DNA from: Nevskia sp035651715
GTDB lineage: Bacteria; Pseudomonadota; Gammaproteobacteria; Nevskiales; Nevskiaceae
Reading direction: 5' to 3'
Assembly (NCBI GenBank): GCA_035651715.1
Contig: DASRFD010000069.1
Coordinates: forward strand, 8,292 to 72,291
Length of the DNA: 64,000 bases
Shown: positions 1 through 7,608 of the stretch, piece after piece
Position numbering within the stretch: position 1 is the stretch's first letter
Layout of the letters: each line of letters starts with the position of its first letter
Notes under the pieces: model-generated
The model's input: only the letters and a program-made list of their open reading frames with translations
The model's database searches: none
Told to the model about the DNA's origin: nothing
Made by a program: the position numbers and the translations under genes

Positions 1-76
1 ACCACGGCGGGCCAGGGAGGTCCAGCGCATGCAGCCCGATTCGCAGTTCGCCGTCCGGCACGGGGCGAAGGCTTGA
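1..76 (+). CDS. C-terminal end of an upstream gene (partial)
   Basis: The frame starting at base 2 is open from the window edge to TGA at 74-76 and gives 24 residues rich in Arg, Gln and Ala. The next gene can start at TTG 73, overlapping this stop, which would suggest translational coupling. The fragment is too short to assign to a family. Confidence 0.4.
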   Translation, partial: PRRAREVQRMQPDSQFAVRHGAKA

Positions 77-411
77 TCCTCTACGAAGTCGCTGCCGGAC
101 TGGTGATGCCGGCTTTCCTGCTGCTGATGCTGCTGGTTGCGCTGTACATCGTGCGGCTGCACGGGTTCTTCGCGCGGCTGCGCCAGTTCGAGCCCGCGGC
201 CTGGAATGAACTGGGCCGGCCGGAGCTGTTCACCTACACGCCGCTGGCTTCGCTGCGCATCGGCCGCCTGCTCGCCGGCGACGGGGGCGCGATCCGCGAC
301 CGGCGCGCGGCGCAGGCGGCGCGCTTTCTGCTGCTGCTGCACCGGCTGCTGGCCGGCGCCGTTGCGGTCCTGCTGCTGCTGGAACTGCTGGTGAACCTGG
401 GGCGGCGCTGA
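73..411 (+). CDS. Small two-helix membrane protein, UspB-like layout
   Basis: A 112-residue protein with a hydrophobic helix at about 8-27, a soluble middle (RLRQFEPAAWNEL near 35-47) and a second helix at about 84-107. The length and the TM-loop-TM layout with an L-R-x-x-[EC]-P motif after helix 1 resemble universal stress protein B of enterobacteria, but the similarity is weak and I do not claim the function. The TTG start overlaps the upstream stop; a GTG at 103 is an alternative start. A convergent NTF2-like gene follows. Confidence 0.6.
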   Translation: MILYEVAAGLVMPAFLLLMLLVALYIVRLHGFFARLRQFEPAAWNELGRPELFTYTPLASLRIGRLLAGDGGAIRDRRAAQAARFLLLLHRLLAGAVAVLLLLELLVNLGRR

Positions 412-435
412 GCGGCGGTCATGCCCCGGCGGCGC

Positions 436-873
436 TTACTGCCGATAGGCTTCCTGGATGTTCGGCACGAAGAAGTCCATGCCGGGCGGGCAGGTGGCGC
501 TGCTCTCGTCCCAGTAGGCCTGGGCGAGCTTGATGCGGCCCTGCTCATCGAGGATGAAGCGGTCGATGATGTGCAGGTCCAGGCCCTGGTTCAGGTGCGG
601 CATGCGCACCTGCATGACGAAATCCAGCAGGCCCTCGTTGGCGCAGCAGACGATGCGGTTGACCTTGGGGATGAGCTGGCGCTGCGTATCGGTGTGGGCA
701 AAATCCCAGAACGCGCTGACGCCGTCGTGGCCGATGAAGGGCGGCGTGCCGACCGGGTCGTTCCAGATTGCGTTCTCGGCGAACAGCGACAGGATCAGCG
801 CCTTGTCCCCGGTGGCCCAGGCCTTGACGTAATTCTCGATGACGGCGCGCACTTGCGCAGGGGTGGCTGCCAC
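436..873 (-). CDS. NTF2-like / SnoaL-type protein
   Basis: A 145-residue soluble protein of the nuclear transport factor 2 superfamily (SnoaL / ketosteroid-isomerase-like cone fold). The N-terminal helix with VIENYVKAWATGDKALILSLFAENAIWNDPVG is the typical opening of the fold, followed by a G-H-x-G-V loop and four strands. The family includes isomerases, hydratases and many proteins of unknown role; the substrate cannot be inferred here. It is transcribed away from the small membrane-protein gene at 960. Confidence 0.8.
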   Translation of the reverse strand: MAATPAQVRAVIENYVKAWATGDKALILSLFAENAIWNDPVGTPPFIGHDGVSAFWDFAHTDTQRQLIPKVNRIVCCANEGLLDFVMQVRMPHLNQGLDLHIIDRFILDEQGRIKLAQAYWDESSATCPPGMDFFVPNIQEAYRQ

Positions 874-959
874 GGCGCTCTCCTCCGCTGGTTATTGTCC
901 GCGCACTATTCCGGCCGCGCCGGCAAACGGCATCCCTTGAACGGAGTAGGGTGGCCGGC

Positions 960-1271
960 ATGAGCCTTCGAAAATGGCTGCCGCGGCTGGACTTCGCCGC
1001 CGCCGCGCTTGCCGCGGCGGCGGCCGCGGGGCTGTGCGCCGTCGCCGCGCTGGCCGGCAGCGGCTGGCTCGAGCGCCACGGCACCAGCGTCCAGCCCATT
1101 CCCCTGCTGGTGCTGCTCGCCTGGTCCGCCGGCAACGCGGCCCTGCTCGGCCTTGCCGGACTGGCGCAGCGGCGGGGCTGGGCCCTGCGCTGGCCGGCGC
1201 AGGGCCTGGCCCTGCTGTGGCTGGCCGCGCCGGCCCTGCTGCAGGGGCTGGGGCTGGTGAAGTGGTTCTAG
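960..1271 (+). CDS. Hypothetical small membrane protein
   Basis: About 103 residues, with three hydrophobic segments (about 12-33, 45-65, 75-95) and a basic N-terminus (MSLRKWLPR). I chose ATG 960; an in-frame GTG at 951 would lie too close to the GGAG at 943. No family recognised. It is a single gene between the divergent NTF2-like gene and the methyltransferase. Confidence 0.6.
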   Translation: MSLRKWLPRLDFAAAALAAAAAAGLCAVAALAGSGWLERHGTSVQPIPLLVLLAWSAGNAALLGLAGLAQRRGWALRWPAQGLALLWLAAPALLQGLGLVKWF

Positions 1272-1414
1272 GGCAGGGGAAGGGCTGCCGCCGGCTTGTC
1301 GAATCCCGCTCTGCGGGACGGCTGAAACCAGTAGCGCGCGTGACACTGCCATGACGGTGCGGTGACACCGCTGTTGCCTGGTTGCGCCGCGCGGCGTCCG
1401 GGCTAGGATGGCGC

Positions 1415-2236
1415 ATGACCGACCCGCAAGACTCCGCGTTTCACCGCTTCGAAAAATCCGGCTGGGAAAACGCCGCCGCCGAATACGACGACGCCTTCGC
1501 CCGCATCACGGCGCAGTCGATCGTGCCGCTACTCGACGCGGTCGGCGCGGCGCCGGGCGTGCGCCTGCTCGACGTGGCCTGCGGGCCCGGCTACGTCGCG
1601 GCGCAGGCCGCGGCCCGCGGCGCATCGGTGCTGGGCATCGACTTCTCGGCCGCGATGGTGGCGCTGGCGCGACGGCGCCATCCGGACCTGGAATTCCGCG
1701 AGGGCGATGCGCAGGCGCTGGACCAGCCGGACGCCGCGTTCGACGCGGTGGCGATGAACTTCGGCCTGCTGCATCTGGACCAGCCGGAGCGGGCGCTGGC
1801 CGAGGCGGCGCGCGTGCTCAAGCCGGGCGGGCGCTGCGCCTTCACCGTGTGGGTGGCACCGCCGCGCAACGAGGCCTTCCGCATCGTGCTCGGCGCGATC
1901 GAGCGCCACGGCCGCATGGATGTGGCGCTGCCGTCCGGCCCGCCGTTTTTCCACTACAGCGACGCCGCCGTGGTGCGGCAATCGCTGCACCGGGCCGGGC
2001 TGGCCGACGTGCGGGTCACCGAGGTGCCGCAGCTGTGGCGTTTCGACCGCGCCGCCGAGCTGTTCGAGGCGATGATCCGGGGCACGGTGCGCACCGGTGC
2101 GCTGCTGCGTGCCCAGACGCCGGAGGCGCTGGAGCGCATCCGCGCCGCCATCACCGAAGGCGCCGCGGCCTTCGCCGGCGAGGACGGCATTGCCATCCCG
2201 ATGCCGGCGGTGCTGCTGAGCGGGCGCAAGGCCTGA
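1415..2236 (+). CDS. Class I SAM-dependent methyltransferase
   Basis: A 273-residue Rossmann-fold methyltransferase of the Methyltransf_11/UbiE-like type. Motif I is LLDVACGPG at residues 51-59, the acidic end of strand 2 is in VLGIDFS, and the post-I and motif III segments are FREGDAQAL and RVLKPGGRCAF. The C-terminal third (FHYSDAAVVRQSLHRAGL) is the substrate-side cap seen in small-molecule methyltransferases. I chose ATG 1415 because the upstream extension is Arg-rich and not conserved-looking. Substrate unknown. Confidence 0.85.
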   Translation: MTDPQDSAFHRFEKSGWENAAAEYDDAFARITAQSIVPLLDAVGAAPGVRLLDVACGPGYVAAQAAARGASVLGIDFSAAMVALARRRHPDLEFREGDAQALDQPDAAFDAVAMNFGLLHLDQPERALAEAARVLKPGGRCAFTVWVAPPRNEAFRIVLGAIERHGRMDVALPSGPPFFHYSDAAVVRQSLHRAGLADVRVTEVPQLWRFDRAAELFEAMIRGTVRTGALLRAQTPEALERIRAAITEGAAAFAGEDGIAIPMPAVLLSGRKA

Positions 2237-2375
2237 AGCGCGGGCGGAGCCCGGGGCTTGTGCGGTGTGACGAGCCGTGCGGCCGACGGGATGCGCCGTG
2301 CCGTGAAGGCGCGCGCGGTGCCGTAAGCTCTCCTGAACCAACAAGGGCGCAAGCGCCCGAAAGGGAGGGGAGCCG

Positions 2376-2837
2376 ATGCGCCGTCATCCAGCCGCGTTCG
2401 CCATTCTTGCCGGTACCGCCGCCGCCGGCACGCTGGACATCACCTACGCGGTGGTGTTCTCCGGCTTCCACGGTGTGCCGGCGCGGCGCATCCTCCAATC
2501 CGTCGCCAGCGGCCTGCTCGGCAAGCCCGCCTTCGACGGCGGCGCGCCGACGGCAGCGCTGGGGCTGGCGCTGCACTACGGCATCATGGCGGGCATGGCG
2601 GCGGCCTTTTACGCCATCAGTGCGCGCGTGCCGGCGCTGCGCGCGCGGCCGCTGCTGTGGGGGCCGCTGTACGGGCTGGGCCTGTACGCGGCGATGAGCT
2701 TCGTGGTGCTGCCGCTGTCGGCCTATCCCTACCCGGTGCGCTTCTCGCCGGCCTATCTGCTGGCGGCGAACCTGATCGTGCACATGGCGATCGGCCTGAT
2801 CATCGCGGCGCTGGCGGGGTATGCGCGGCGGCGTTAG
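2376..2837 (+). CDS. Four-TM uncharacterised membrane protein (copy 1 of tandem pair)
   Basis: A 153-residue inner-membrane protein with four hydrophobic segments. Shared landmarks with the next gene are G-V-P-A-x-R-I-L-Q-x-V-A-S-G near residue 35, LLWGPLYG near 95 and VVLP.SAYP.PV near 110. A strong AGGGAGGGG ribosome site precedes ATG 2376. It is conserved-looking, but I know no function. It forms a tandem duplicate with the gene at 2925. Confidence 0.75.
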   Translation: MRRHPAAFAILAGTAAAGTLDITYAVVFSGFHGVPARRILQSVASGLLGKPAFDGGAPTAALGLALHYGIMAGMAAAFYAISARVPALRARPLLWGPLYGLGLYAAMSFVVLPLSAYPYPVRFSPAYLLAANLIVHMAIGLIIAALAGYARRR

Positions 2838-2924
2838 CTAGCGTGCCTGCCATCCGGCTGCACGCTGCGGGCCGGCAGAGGCGCCATTCACTTCGCGCAC
2901 CGCATCCCGCAGACTGGCGCCATC

Positions 2925-3401
2925 ATGCCGCCGCTGCGCCGCCCACCCGCTATCCTTGCCGTCCTCGGCGGCGGCGCTGCCGGCGCGGTCCTGTTCATGC
3001 TGTACATGGTGATTTACTCCGGCGTGCGCGGAGTGCCGGCTTGCCGCATCCTCCAGGCGGTGGCCAGCGGCGTGCTCGGCGGCGCAGCTTTCGAGGCCGG
3101 CGGCTGGACCGTGGCGCTCGGGGCGCTGCTCCACCTGCTGCTGGTGCTGGCGATGGCCGCTGCCTTCTACGGCGCCGGCGCGCTGCTGCGGCCCCTGCGC
3201 CGCTGGCCGCTGCTGTGGGGCCCGCTCTACGGCTTCGGCCTGTATGTGCTGATGTATCGCGTGGTGCTGCCGTACTCGGCTTATCCGTTCCCGGTGGCCA
3301 TCCTGCCGTGGTCGTATTTCTGGGCCAATGTGGCGGCCCACGCGGGCCTGGGTTCGCTCATCGCCCTGGCGGCGTGGTGGGCGCGGCGCGGTCCCGGCTA
3401 G
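2925..3401 (+). CDS. Four-TM uncharacterised membrane protein (copy 2 of tandem pair)
   Basis: 158 residues, a clear paralogue of the gene at 2376. It keeps V-P-A-C-R-I-L-Q-A-V-A-S-G, LLWGPLYGFGLY and VVLPYSAYPFPV at matching places, with four hydrophobic segments. The two copies lie 87 bp apart on the same strand and have diverged at most other positions, so the duplication is not recent. Function unknown. Confidence 0.75.
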   Translation: MPPLRRPPAILAVLGGGAAGAVLFMLYMVIYSGVRGVPACRILQAVASGVLGGAAFEAGGWTVALGALLHLLLVLAMAAAFYGAGALLRPLRRWPLLWGPLYGFGLYVLMYRVVLPYSAYPFPVAILPWSYFWANVAAHAGLGSLIALAAWWARRGPG

Positions 3402-3435
3402 CGGCGCCAGCGCCTCGTTCCCGCGGCGCGGAAAA

Positions 3436-3455
3436 ATGCAACCAAAGAGTTGCAT
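3436..3455. promoter_or_regulatory. ArsR-type operator 1 (upstream)
   Basis: A perfect inverted repeat, ATGCAAC-N6-GTTGCAT. Its right arm contains a possible -35 element (TTGCAT, 3450-3455). It shares the GCAAC/GTTGC half-sites with operator 2, whose centre lies 44 bp downstream. It is inferred to bind the ArsR-family repressor encoded at 4005. Confidence 0.7.
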
Positions 3456-3478
3456 GTGCGCCGCGCCGGTGCTACAAA
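3450..3478 (+). promoter_or_regulatory. Candidate sigma-70 promoter of the SRPBCC-arsR operon
   Basis: TTGCAT (3450-3455), a 17-bp spacer and TACAAA (3473-3478). The -35 lies in operator 1, and the expected start near 3485 falls in operator 2, so repressor binding would block both ends of the promoter. The hexamers are only partial consensus matches. Confidence 0.5.
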
Positions 3479-3481
3479 TAA

Positions 3482-3497
3482 GCAACCTAATGGTTGC
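3482..3497. promoter_or_regulatory. ArsR-type operator 2 (over the start site)
   Basis: A perfect 6-4-6 palindrome, GCAACC-TAAT-GGTTGC, 18 bp before the SRPBCC start codon. It has the same half-site as operator 1. GCAACC/GGTTGC-like boxes are the kind of site expected for ArsR regulators co-transcribed with SRPBCC (AHSA1-type) genes; the assignment rests on position and symmetry. Confidence 0.7.
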
Positions 3498-3515
3498 GTA
3501 TTAGCGGAGAGGTAC

Positions 3516-4004
3516 ATGAGCACCGATCGCATCGAGAAGCAGATCCTGCTGCGCGCGCCGCGCCAACGGGTGTGGCAGGCGATCAGCGATTCCGCCCAGT
3601 TCGGCTACTGGTTCGGCGTCGACTTCGACGGGCCCTTCGTCGCCGGCGCCTCGATCACCGGCCGCATCACGCCGTCCAAGGCCGACCCGGAGATGGGCAG
3701 GATGCAGCAGCCTTACCAGGACGTGCGCTTCGAGTGGCTGGTGGAGAAGGTCGAGCCGATGGACCGCATGGTGTTCCGCTGGCATCCCTTCGGCGTCGAC
3801 AAGTCCATCGACTACAGCCACGAGCCGATGACGCGCATCGTGTTCGAGCTGCAGGATGCCGAGGATGGAGTGATGCTCACCGTCACCGAATCCGGCTTCG
3901 ACCGGCTGCCGCCGGAGCGCCGCGCCAAGGCCTTCGCCGCCAACGACGGCGGCTGGACCCGGCAGATGGGCGCGATCCGCAAATACCTCGAGCAGGCGCG
4001 CTGA
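3516..4004 (+). CDS. SRPBCC / AHSA1-type START-like domain protein
   Basis: 162 residues of the SRPBCC (Bet v 1-like, Hsp90-activator-homology) fold. It opens with IEKQILLRAPRQRVWQAIS and W-F-G, continues with MVFRWHP, and ends with the long helix G-G-W-T-R-Q-M-G-A-I-R-K-Y-L. The fold binds hydrophobic ligands; the ligand is unknown. GAGAGG before ATG 3516 supports this start. It is the first gene of a two-gene operon with the abutting arsR and is probably controlled by it. Confidence 0.85.
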   Translation: MSTDRIEKQILLRAPRQRVWQAISDSAQFGYWFGVDFDGPFVAGASITGRITPSKADPEMGRMQQPYQDVRFEWLVEKVEPMDRMVFRWHPFGVDKSIDYSHEPMTRIVFELQDAEDGVMLTVTESGFDRLPPERRAKAFAANDGGWTRQMGAIRKYLEQAR

Positions 4005-4352
4005 GTGGCGCGGTCGCAGGCCGCCGCGGCGCGGCTGGCGCAGGCCGCGCCGGTGTTCGCCGCGCTGGGCGATCCCAGCCGGCTGCGCATCGTTGCGCGG
4101 CTGTGCGAGGGAGGGCCGCTGAACATCGTGCGCCTTACCGAGGGCGGCGCCGTCAGCCGGCAGGCGGTGAGCAAGCATCTGCGCGCACTCGAGCAGGCCG
4201 GCCTGGTGCGCAGCAGCCGCGCCGGCCGCGAGCGCATCTGGGAACTGGAGACGCACCGCCTGGCCGAGGCCGGCCGCTGGCTGTCGGTGATCTCGGCGCA
4301 GTGGGACCAGGCCCTGGGCCGCTTGAAGGCGTTTGTCGAACGCCAGGCGTGA
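4005..4352 (+). CDS. ArsR-family transcriptional repressor
   Basis: 115 residues, a winged-helix ArsR/SmtB protein. FAALGDPSRLRIVARLCEGG is the canonical opening and VSRQAVSKHLRALEQAGLV the recognition helix. There is no Cys pair in the alpha-3 or alpha-5 metal-site positions, so it is not an obvious metal sensor. It belongs to the ArsR subgroup paired with SRPBCC genes. GTG 4005 follows the upstream TGA with no gap, so it is translationally coupled. Two palindromes upstream of the operon are the likely sites. Confidence 0.88.
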   Translation: MARSQAAAARLAQAAPVFAALGDPSRLRIVARLCEGGPLNIVRLTEGGAVSRQAVSKHLRALEQAGLVRSSRAGRERIWELETHRLAEAGRWLSVISAQWDQALGRLKAFVERQA

Positions 4353-4416
4353 TGCCGCCGCGGACCGGCGCGGCTGATTCCCGGTGCAGTCCGCCGTGCC
4401 CGCGGCAGGCGGCGCC

Positions 4417-5322
4417 TCAGGCTTCGAGATACGGCCGCATCGTCTCCGCCACCCAGTCCATGAACACGCGCACGCGGCGCGGCAGATTGCGGCGGTGGGC
4501 GTATACGATGGACACCGGCATCGGCTCGGGCGGGTGCTGCGGCAGGATCTCGACCAGCTCGCCGGCCTCGATGCGCCCGCGCAGGCCTTCGTAGGGGGCC
4601 TGGATGATGCCCAGCCCGGCGAGGCAGGCGGTTTCGTAGGCCTCGGAGTTGTTGACGGTGAGCGCGCCGGCCATCGGCAGGTTGCGGTAGCCGCCGGCGC
4701 CGTCGGGCGCCTCGAAGCCGGCGCTCTTCGCGCCGAGCACGCTGACGTAGTGGATCAGCCGGTGATGAGCCAGGTCTTGCGGAGCGCGCGGCGTGCCGTA
4801 GCGCTTCAGGTAGGCCGGGCTGGCGCAGCTGATGGTGCGGAAGCTGCCGAGCGGCCGGGCGATGAGGCTGCTGTCGCGCAAGGTCCCGACACGGACCACG
4901 CAGTCGAAGCCCTCGCGTACCACGTCGACGAAGCGGTCGGTGCTGCTCAGCTCCAGCTCGATCTGCGGGTGCGCGTCGAGGAACTGCGGCAGGCGCGGCA
5001 CCACGTGCTTGCGCGCCATGCCGCTGGGCATGTCGACGCGCAGGCGGCCGCGCAGGGACTGCTCGCTGCGCTGGAACATGGACTGCAGCTCGTCCATGTC
5101 GGCCAGCAGATCCTTGCAGCGCTCGTAATAAGCCTGGCCGTCCTGGGTCATCTGCACCTTGCGCGTGGTCCGGTGCAGCAGGCGCGTGCCGAGTGCGCTT
5201 TCCAGCTGCTGCACGGCGTGGGAAATGCTGGCCTTGGGCAGGCCCAGGCCCTCCGCGGCGCGGGTAAAGCTGGCCAGCTCCGCCACCCGCACGTAGATCT
5301 GCATGGCTTCCAGGCGGTTCAT
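4417..5322 (-). CDS. LysR-family transcriptional regulator
   Basis: 301 residues. The N-terminal HTH reads MQIYVRVAELASFTRAAEGLGLPKAS..HAVQQLESALGTRLLHRTTRKV, followed by a standard LysR substrate-binding domain (LRGRLRVDMPSGMARKHVVPRL). It belongs to the DsdC/CrgA-like subgroup. It is divergent from the SDR gene at 5464, with an AT-rich near-palindrome between them, so the SDR gene is its probable target. Confidence 0.92.
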   Translation of the reverse strand: MNRLEAMQIYVRVAELASFTRAAEGLGLPKASISHAVQQLESALGTRLLHRTTRKVQMTQDGQAYYERCKDLLADMDELQSMFQRSEQSLRGRLRVDMPSGMARKHVVPRLPQFLDAHPQIELELSSTDRFVDVVREGFDCVVRVGTLRDSSLIARPLGSFRTISCASPAYLKRYGTPRAPQDLAHHRLIHYVSVLGAKSAGFEAPDGAGGYRNLPMAGALTVNNSEAYETACLAGLGIIQAPYEGLRGRIEAGELVEILPQHPPEPMPVSIVYAHRRNLPRRVRVFMDWVAETMRPYLEA

Positions 5323-5335
5323 GGACCCTGATTGT

Positions 5336-5351
5336 TGTTGAATATTGAACA
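5336..5351. promoter_or_regulatory. LysR-type binding site between divergent genes
   Basis: A near-perfect dyad TGTT-GAATATTG-AACA in an AT-rich patch 14 bp upstream of the LysR start, on the SDR-proximal side. It matches the T-N11-A style of LysR boxes. Expected role: autoregulation and control of the divergent SDR gene. Confidence 0.5.
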
Positions 5352-5463
5352 GTTATATCAGAACGGCCATGTTTATCAATGCAAGACGGGACAATAAAGT
5401 GAGCGCCATCGCAGCAGCACTTCATCTCACCCCCTCACCGGGTCCCAGACACAGGAGACAGTC

Positions 5464-6228
5464 ATGAGCCAGCAGACCCCCATCGCCCTCGTCACCGGCG
5501 GCAGCCGCGGCCTCGGCCGCAACACCGTGCTCAAGCTCGCCGAAAAGGGCAGCGACGTCATCTTCACCTACCACAGCAACCGCCAGGAGGCCGACGCGGT
5601 GGTGGCGCTGGTGGAAAAGGCCGGCCGCCGCGCCGTGGCGCTGCAGCTCGACGCCGGCGACATCCGCAGCTTCGACGGCTTCGTCAGGCAGGTGGGCGAG
5701 GCGCTGCAACGCAGCTTCAAGGCCGAGCGCTTCCAGGTGCTGGTGAACAACGCCGGCACCGCGTTGTATGCGCCGTTTGCCGAGACCACCGAGGCGCAGT
5801 TCGACCAGGCTCTGAACATCCATTTCAAGGGCGTGTTCTTTCTCACCCAGAAGCTGCTGCCGCTGCTCGCCGACGGCGGCCGCATCGTCAACGTCTCTTC
5901 CGGCCTGGCGCGCTTCTCCTTCCCCGGCTCTTCCGCCTACGGCTCGATGAAGGGCGCGGTGGAAGTGCTGACCCGCTACATGGCCAAGGAGCTCGGGCCG
6001 CGCGGCATCGCGGTGAACGTGGTCGCGCCCGGCGCCATCGAGACCGACTTCGGCGGCGGCCGCGTGCGCGACAACGCCGAGATCAACCGGCAGATCGCCG
6101 GCCAGACGGCCCTGGGCCGGGTCGGCGTCCCGGACGACATCGGCGGCGTCATCGCCCTGCTGGTGGCGCCGGAGAACCGCTGGATCAACGGCCAGCGCAT
6201 CGAGGTTTCGGGCGGCATCTTCCTGTAA
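5464..6228 (+). CDS. SDR-family NAD(P)-dependent oxidoreductase
   Basis: 254 residues, a classical short-chain dehydrogenase. The cofactor motif T-G-G-S-R-G-L-G is at 11-18, NNAG at 95-98, catalytic Ser at 145/146 and Y159-x-x-x-K163. The C-terminal G-x-x-I-E-V-S-G-G ending is typical. AGGAGA precedes ATG 5464. The arrangement, divergent from LysR, is a common inducible oxidoreductase module; substrate unknown. Confidence 0.92.
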   Translation: MSQQTPIALVTGGSRGLGRNTVLKLAEKGSDVIFTYHSNRQEADAVVALVEKAGRRAVALQLDAGDIRSFDGFVRQVGEALQRSFKAERFQVLVNNAGTALYAPFAETTEAQFDQALNIHFKGVFFLTQKLLPLLADGGRIVNVSSGLARFSFPGSSAYGSMKGAVEVLTRYMAKELGPRGIAVNVVAPGAIETDFGGGRVRDNAEINRQIAGQTALGRVGVPDDIGGVIALLVAPENRWINGQRIEVSGGIFL

Positions 6229-6385
6229 GCCGCGCGGCGGTACTGCCGGGTCCGCATGGCCCGGCAGGCGGCCGGCCTCCCGTAAATAACTCCCCATCCC
6301 CTCGCGCCGGGCATCCCCGAACGGCTACGATGTCCGCGGGGCGCTCCGCGACGCGGAGCGTGGGAGGTTCAGGGAGAAGCGGAAA

Positions 6386-7579
6386 ATGGTGGAAGCCGTG
6401 TTCCTGGGCAGGGACGGGCAGCAGCTGGGGCCGTATACGCGGACCAACCTGGTGGCGATGGCCGCGCGCGGCGAGATCCGCGACGACGATATGGCCTGGC
6501 ACGACGGCCTGGCCGAGTGGGAGCCGGCGCCGGCGGTGCTGGACCGGCTCGGCATCCGCCGCATGGCGGCGCCGCCGCCGGTGCCGCCTCCGCCGCCGGT
6601 CGAGGCCGCGCCCCGGCCGCGCGAGGACGTGCGCTTCCCGGGCGGGCGGCGTGCGGACGGCTCGATCCACCGTCTCGGCGACCCCGAGCCCGAGCCGCCG
6701 CCGGTCGACACCAGCGGTCCGGGCCTGCCGGCCTGGATGCGCAGCGAGGTCGAAGAGACCGAGCTCTACCGCGCTTTCCTCGGCCCCAACAACGCCGAGC
6801 GCTACCTGGCGGTGTTCCAGCGCTTCGACTCCGGCGGCGGCAGCGCCACCTGGAATCTCGCCGGCGGCCTGATCACGCAGCTGTGGATGCTGTACCGCGG
6901 CATGTACCTGTGGGGCCTGCTGTTCTATCCGCTGCTGGCCATCGCCGGCGGCGTCGCGCTGGGCGCGGTCGGCGGCCTGCTGCGGCTGGACGCCGGCGTG
7001 GGCGTGCTCAGCTTCATCCTCGGCATAGCCCTCCCCGGCATGTACGCGGACAGCATCTACCACGGCCACGCCCGCAAGCTGATCGAGCGCAGCGCGCGGA
7101 TGGGCCTGGCGCCGCAGGCGCGGCGCGAATGGCTGATGCGCAAGGGCGGCACCAATCTGCTGGCCCCGCTGCTGCTGGTCGCCTTCAACGTCGTGGTCAT
7201 CGGCATGCTCGCCGCCATCGCCGTCCCGGCCTACCGGTCCTACGTGGTCCGCGCCGAGGTGATGGAAGGGCAGTCCCTCGCGCTCAAGGTGCGGCTGGGG
7301 GTGGAGCACTATTACCAGGCCATGCACGTCCTGCCGCTGGACAACGCCAGCCTGCGGCTGCCCGAGGCGGGCGAGATCGCCGGCCGCTACGTCAAGAGCG
7401 TGGAAGTCTCCAACGGCGCGGTGCTGATCACCTTCGGCGACCGGTCCGACCGCCGCCTCGCCGGAGCCGTGCTGGCTTACATTCCCGAGCCGGACGGCGG
7501 CACCGAGCTGCGCTGGAACTGCGCCACCGAGGCCACCACGCTGGACAAACCCTATCGCCCCGCCGAGTGCCGCCCGTAG
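6386..7579 (+). CDS. GYF_2 / multi-TM / pilin-like fusion protein (copy 1)
   Basis: 397 residues. Residues 4-56 are a GYF_2 domain (FLGRDGQQLGPYTRTNL, then MAWHDGLAEW). A Pro-rich linker (61-110) leads to a DUF2628-like membrane region at about 125-250, with hydrophobic helices near 163-198 and 203-220. From 257 a further helix reads IGMLAAIAVPAYRSYV, the invariant end of a type IV pilin N-helix, followed by a roughly 110-residue pilin-like head with Cys 379 and 395. The G-F-T-L-I-E processing site and Glu5 are absent, so it should remain a fixed membrane protein. A paralogue follows 29 bp later. AGGGAGA precedes the start. Confidence 0.8.
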   Translation: MVEAVFLGRDGQQLGPYTRTNLVAMAARGEIRDDDMAWHDGLAEWEPAPAVLDRLGIRRMAAPPPVPPPPPVEAAPRPREDVRFPGGRRADGSIHRLGDPEPEPPPVDTSGPGLPAWMRSEVEETELYRAFLGPNNAERYLAVFQRFDSGGGSATWNLAGGLITQLWMLYRGMYLWGLLFYPLLAIAGGVALGAVGGLLRLDAGVGVLSFILGIALPGMYADSIYHGHARKLIERSARMGLAPQARREWLMRKGGTNLLAPLLLVAFNVVVIGMLAAIAVPAYRSYVVRAEVMEGQSLALKVRLGVEHYYQAMHVLPLDNASLRLPEAGEIAGRYVKSVEVSNGAVLITFGDRSDRRLAGAVLAYIPEPDGGTELRWNCATEATTLDKPYRPAECRP

Positions 7580-7608
7580 GCACCCTCGACCCCAAGGAGA
7601 AACCCGCA

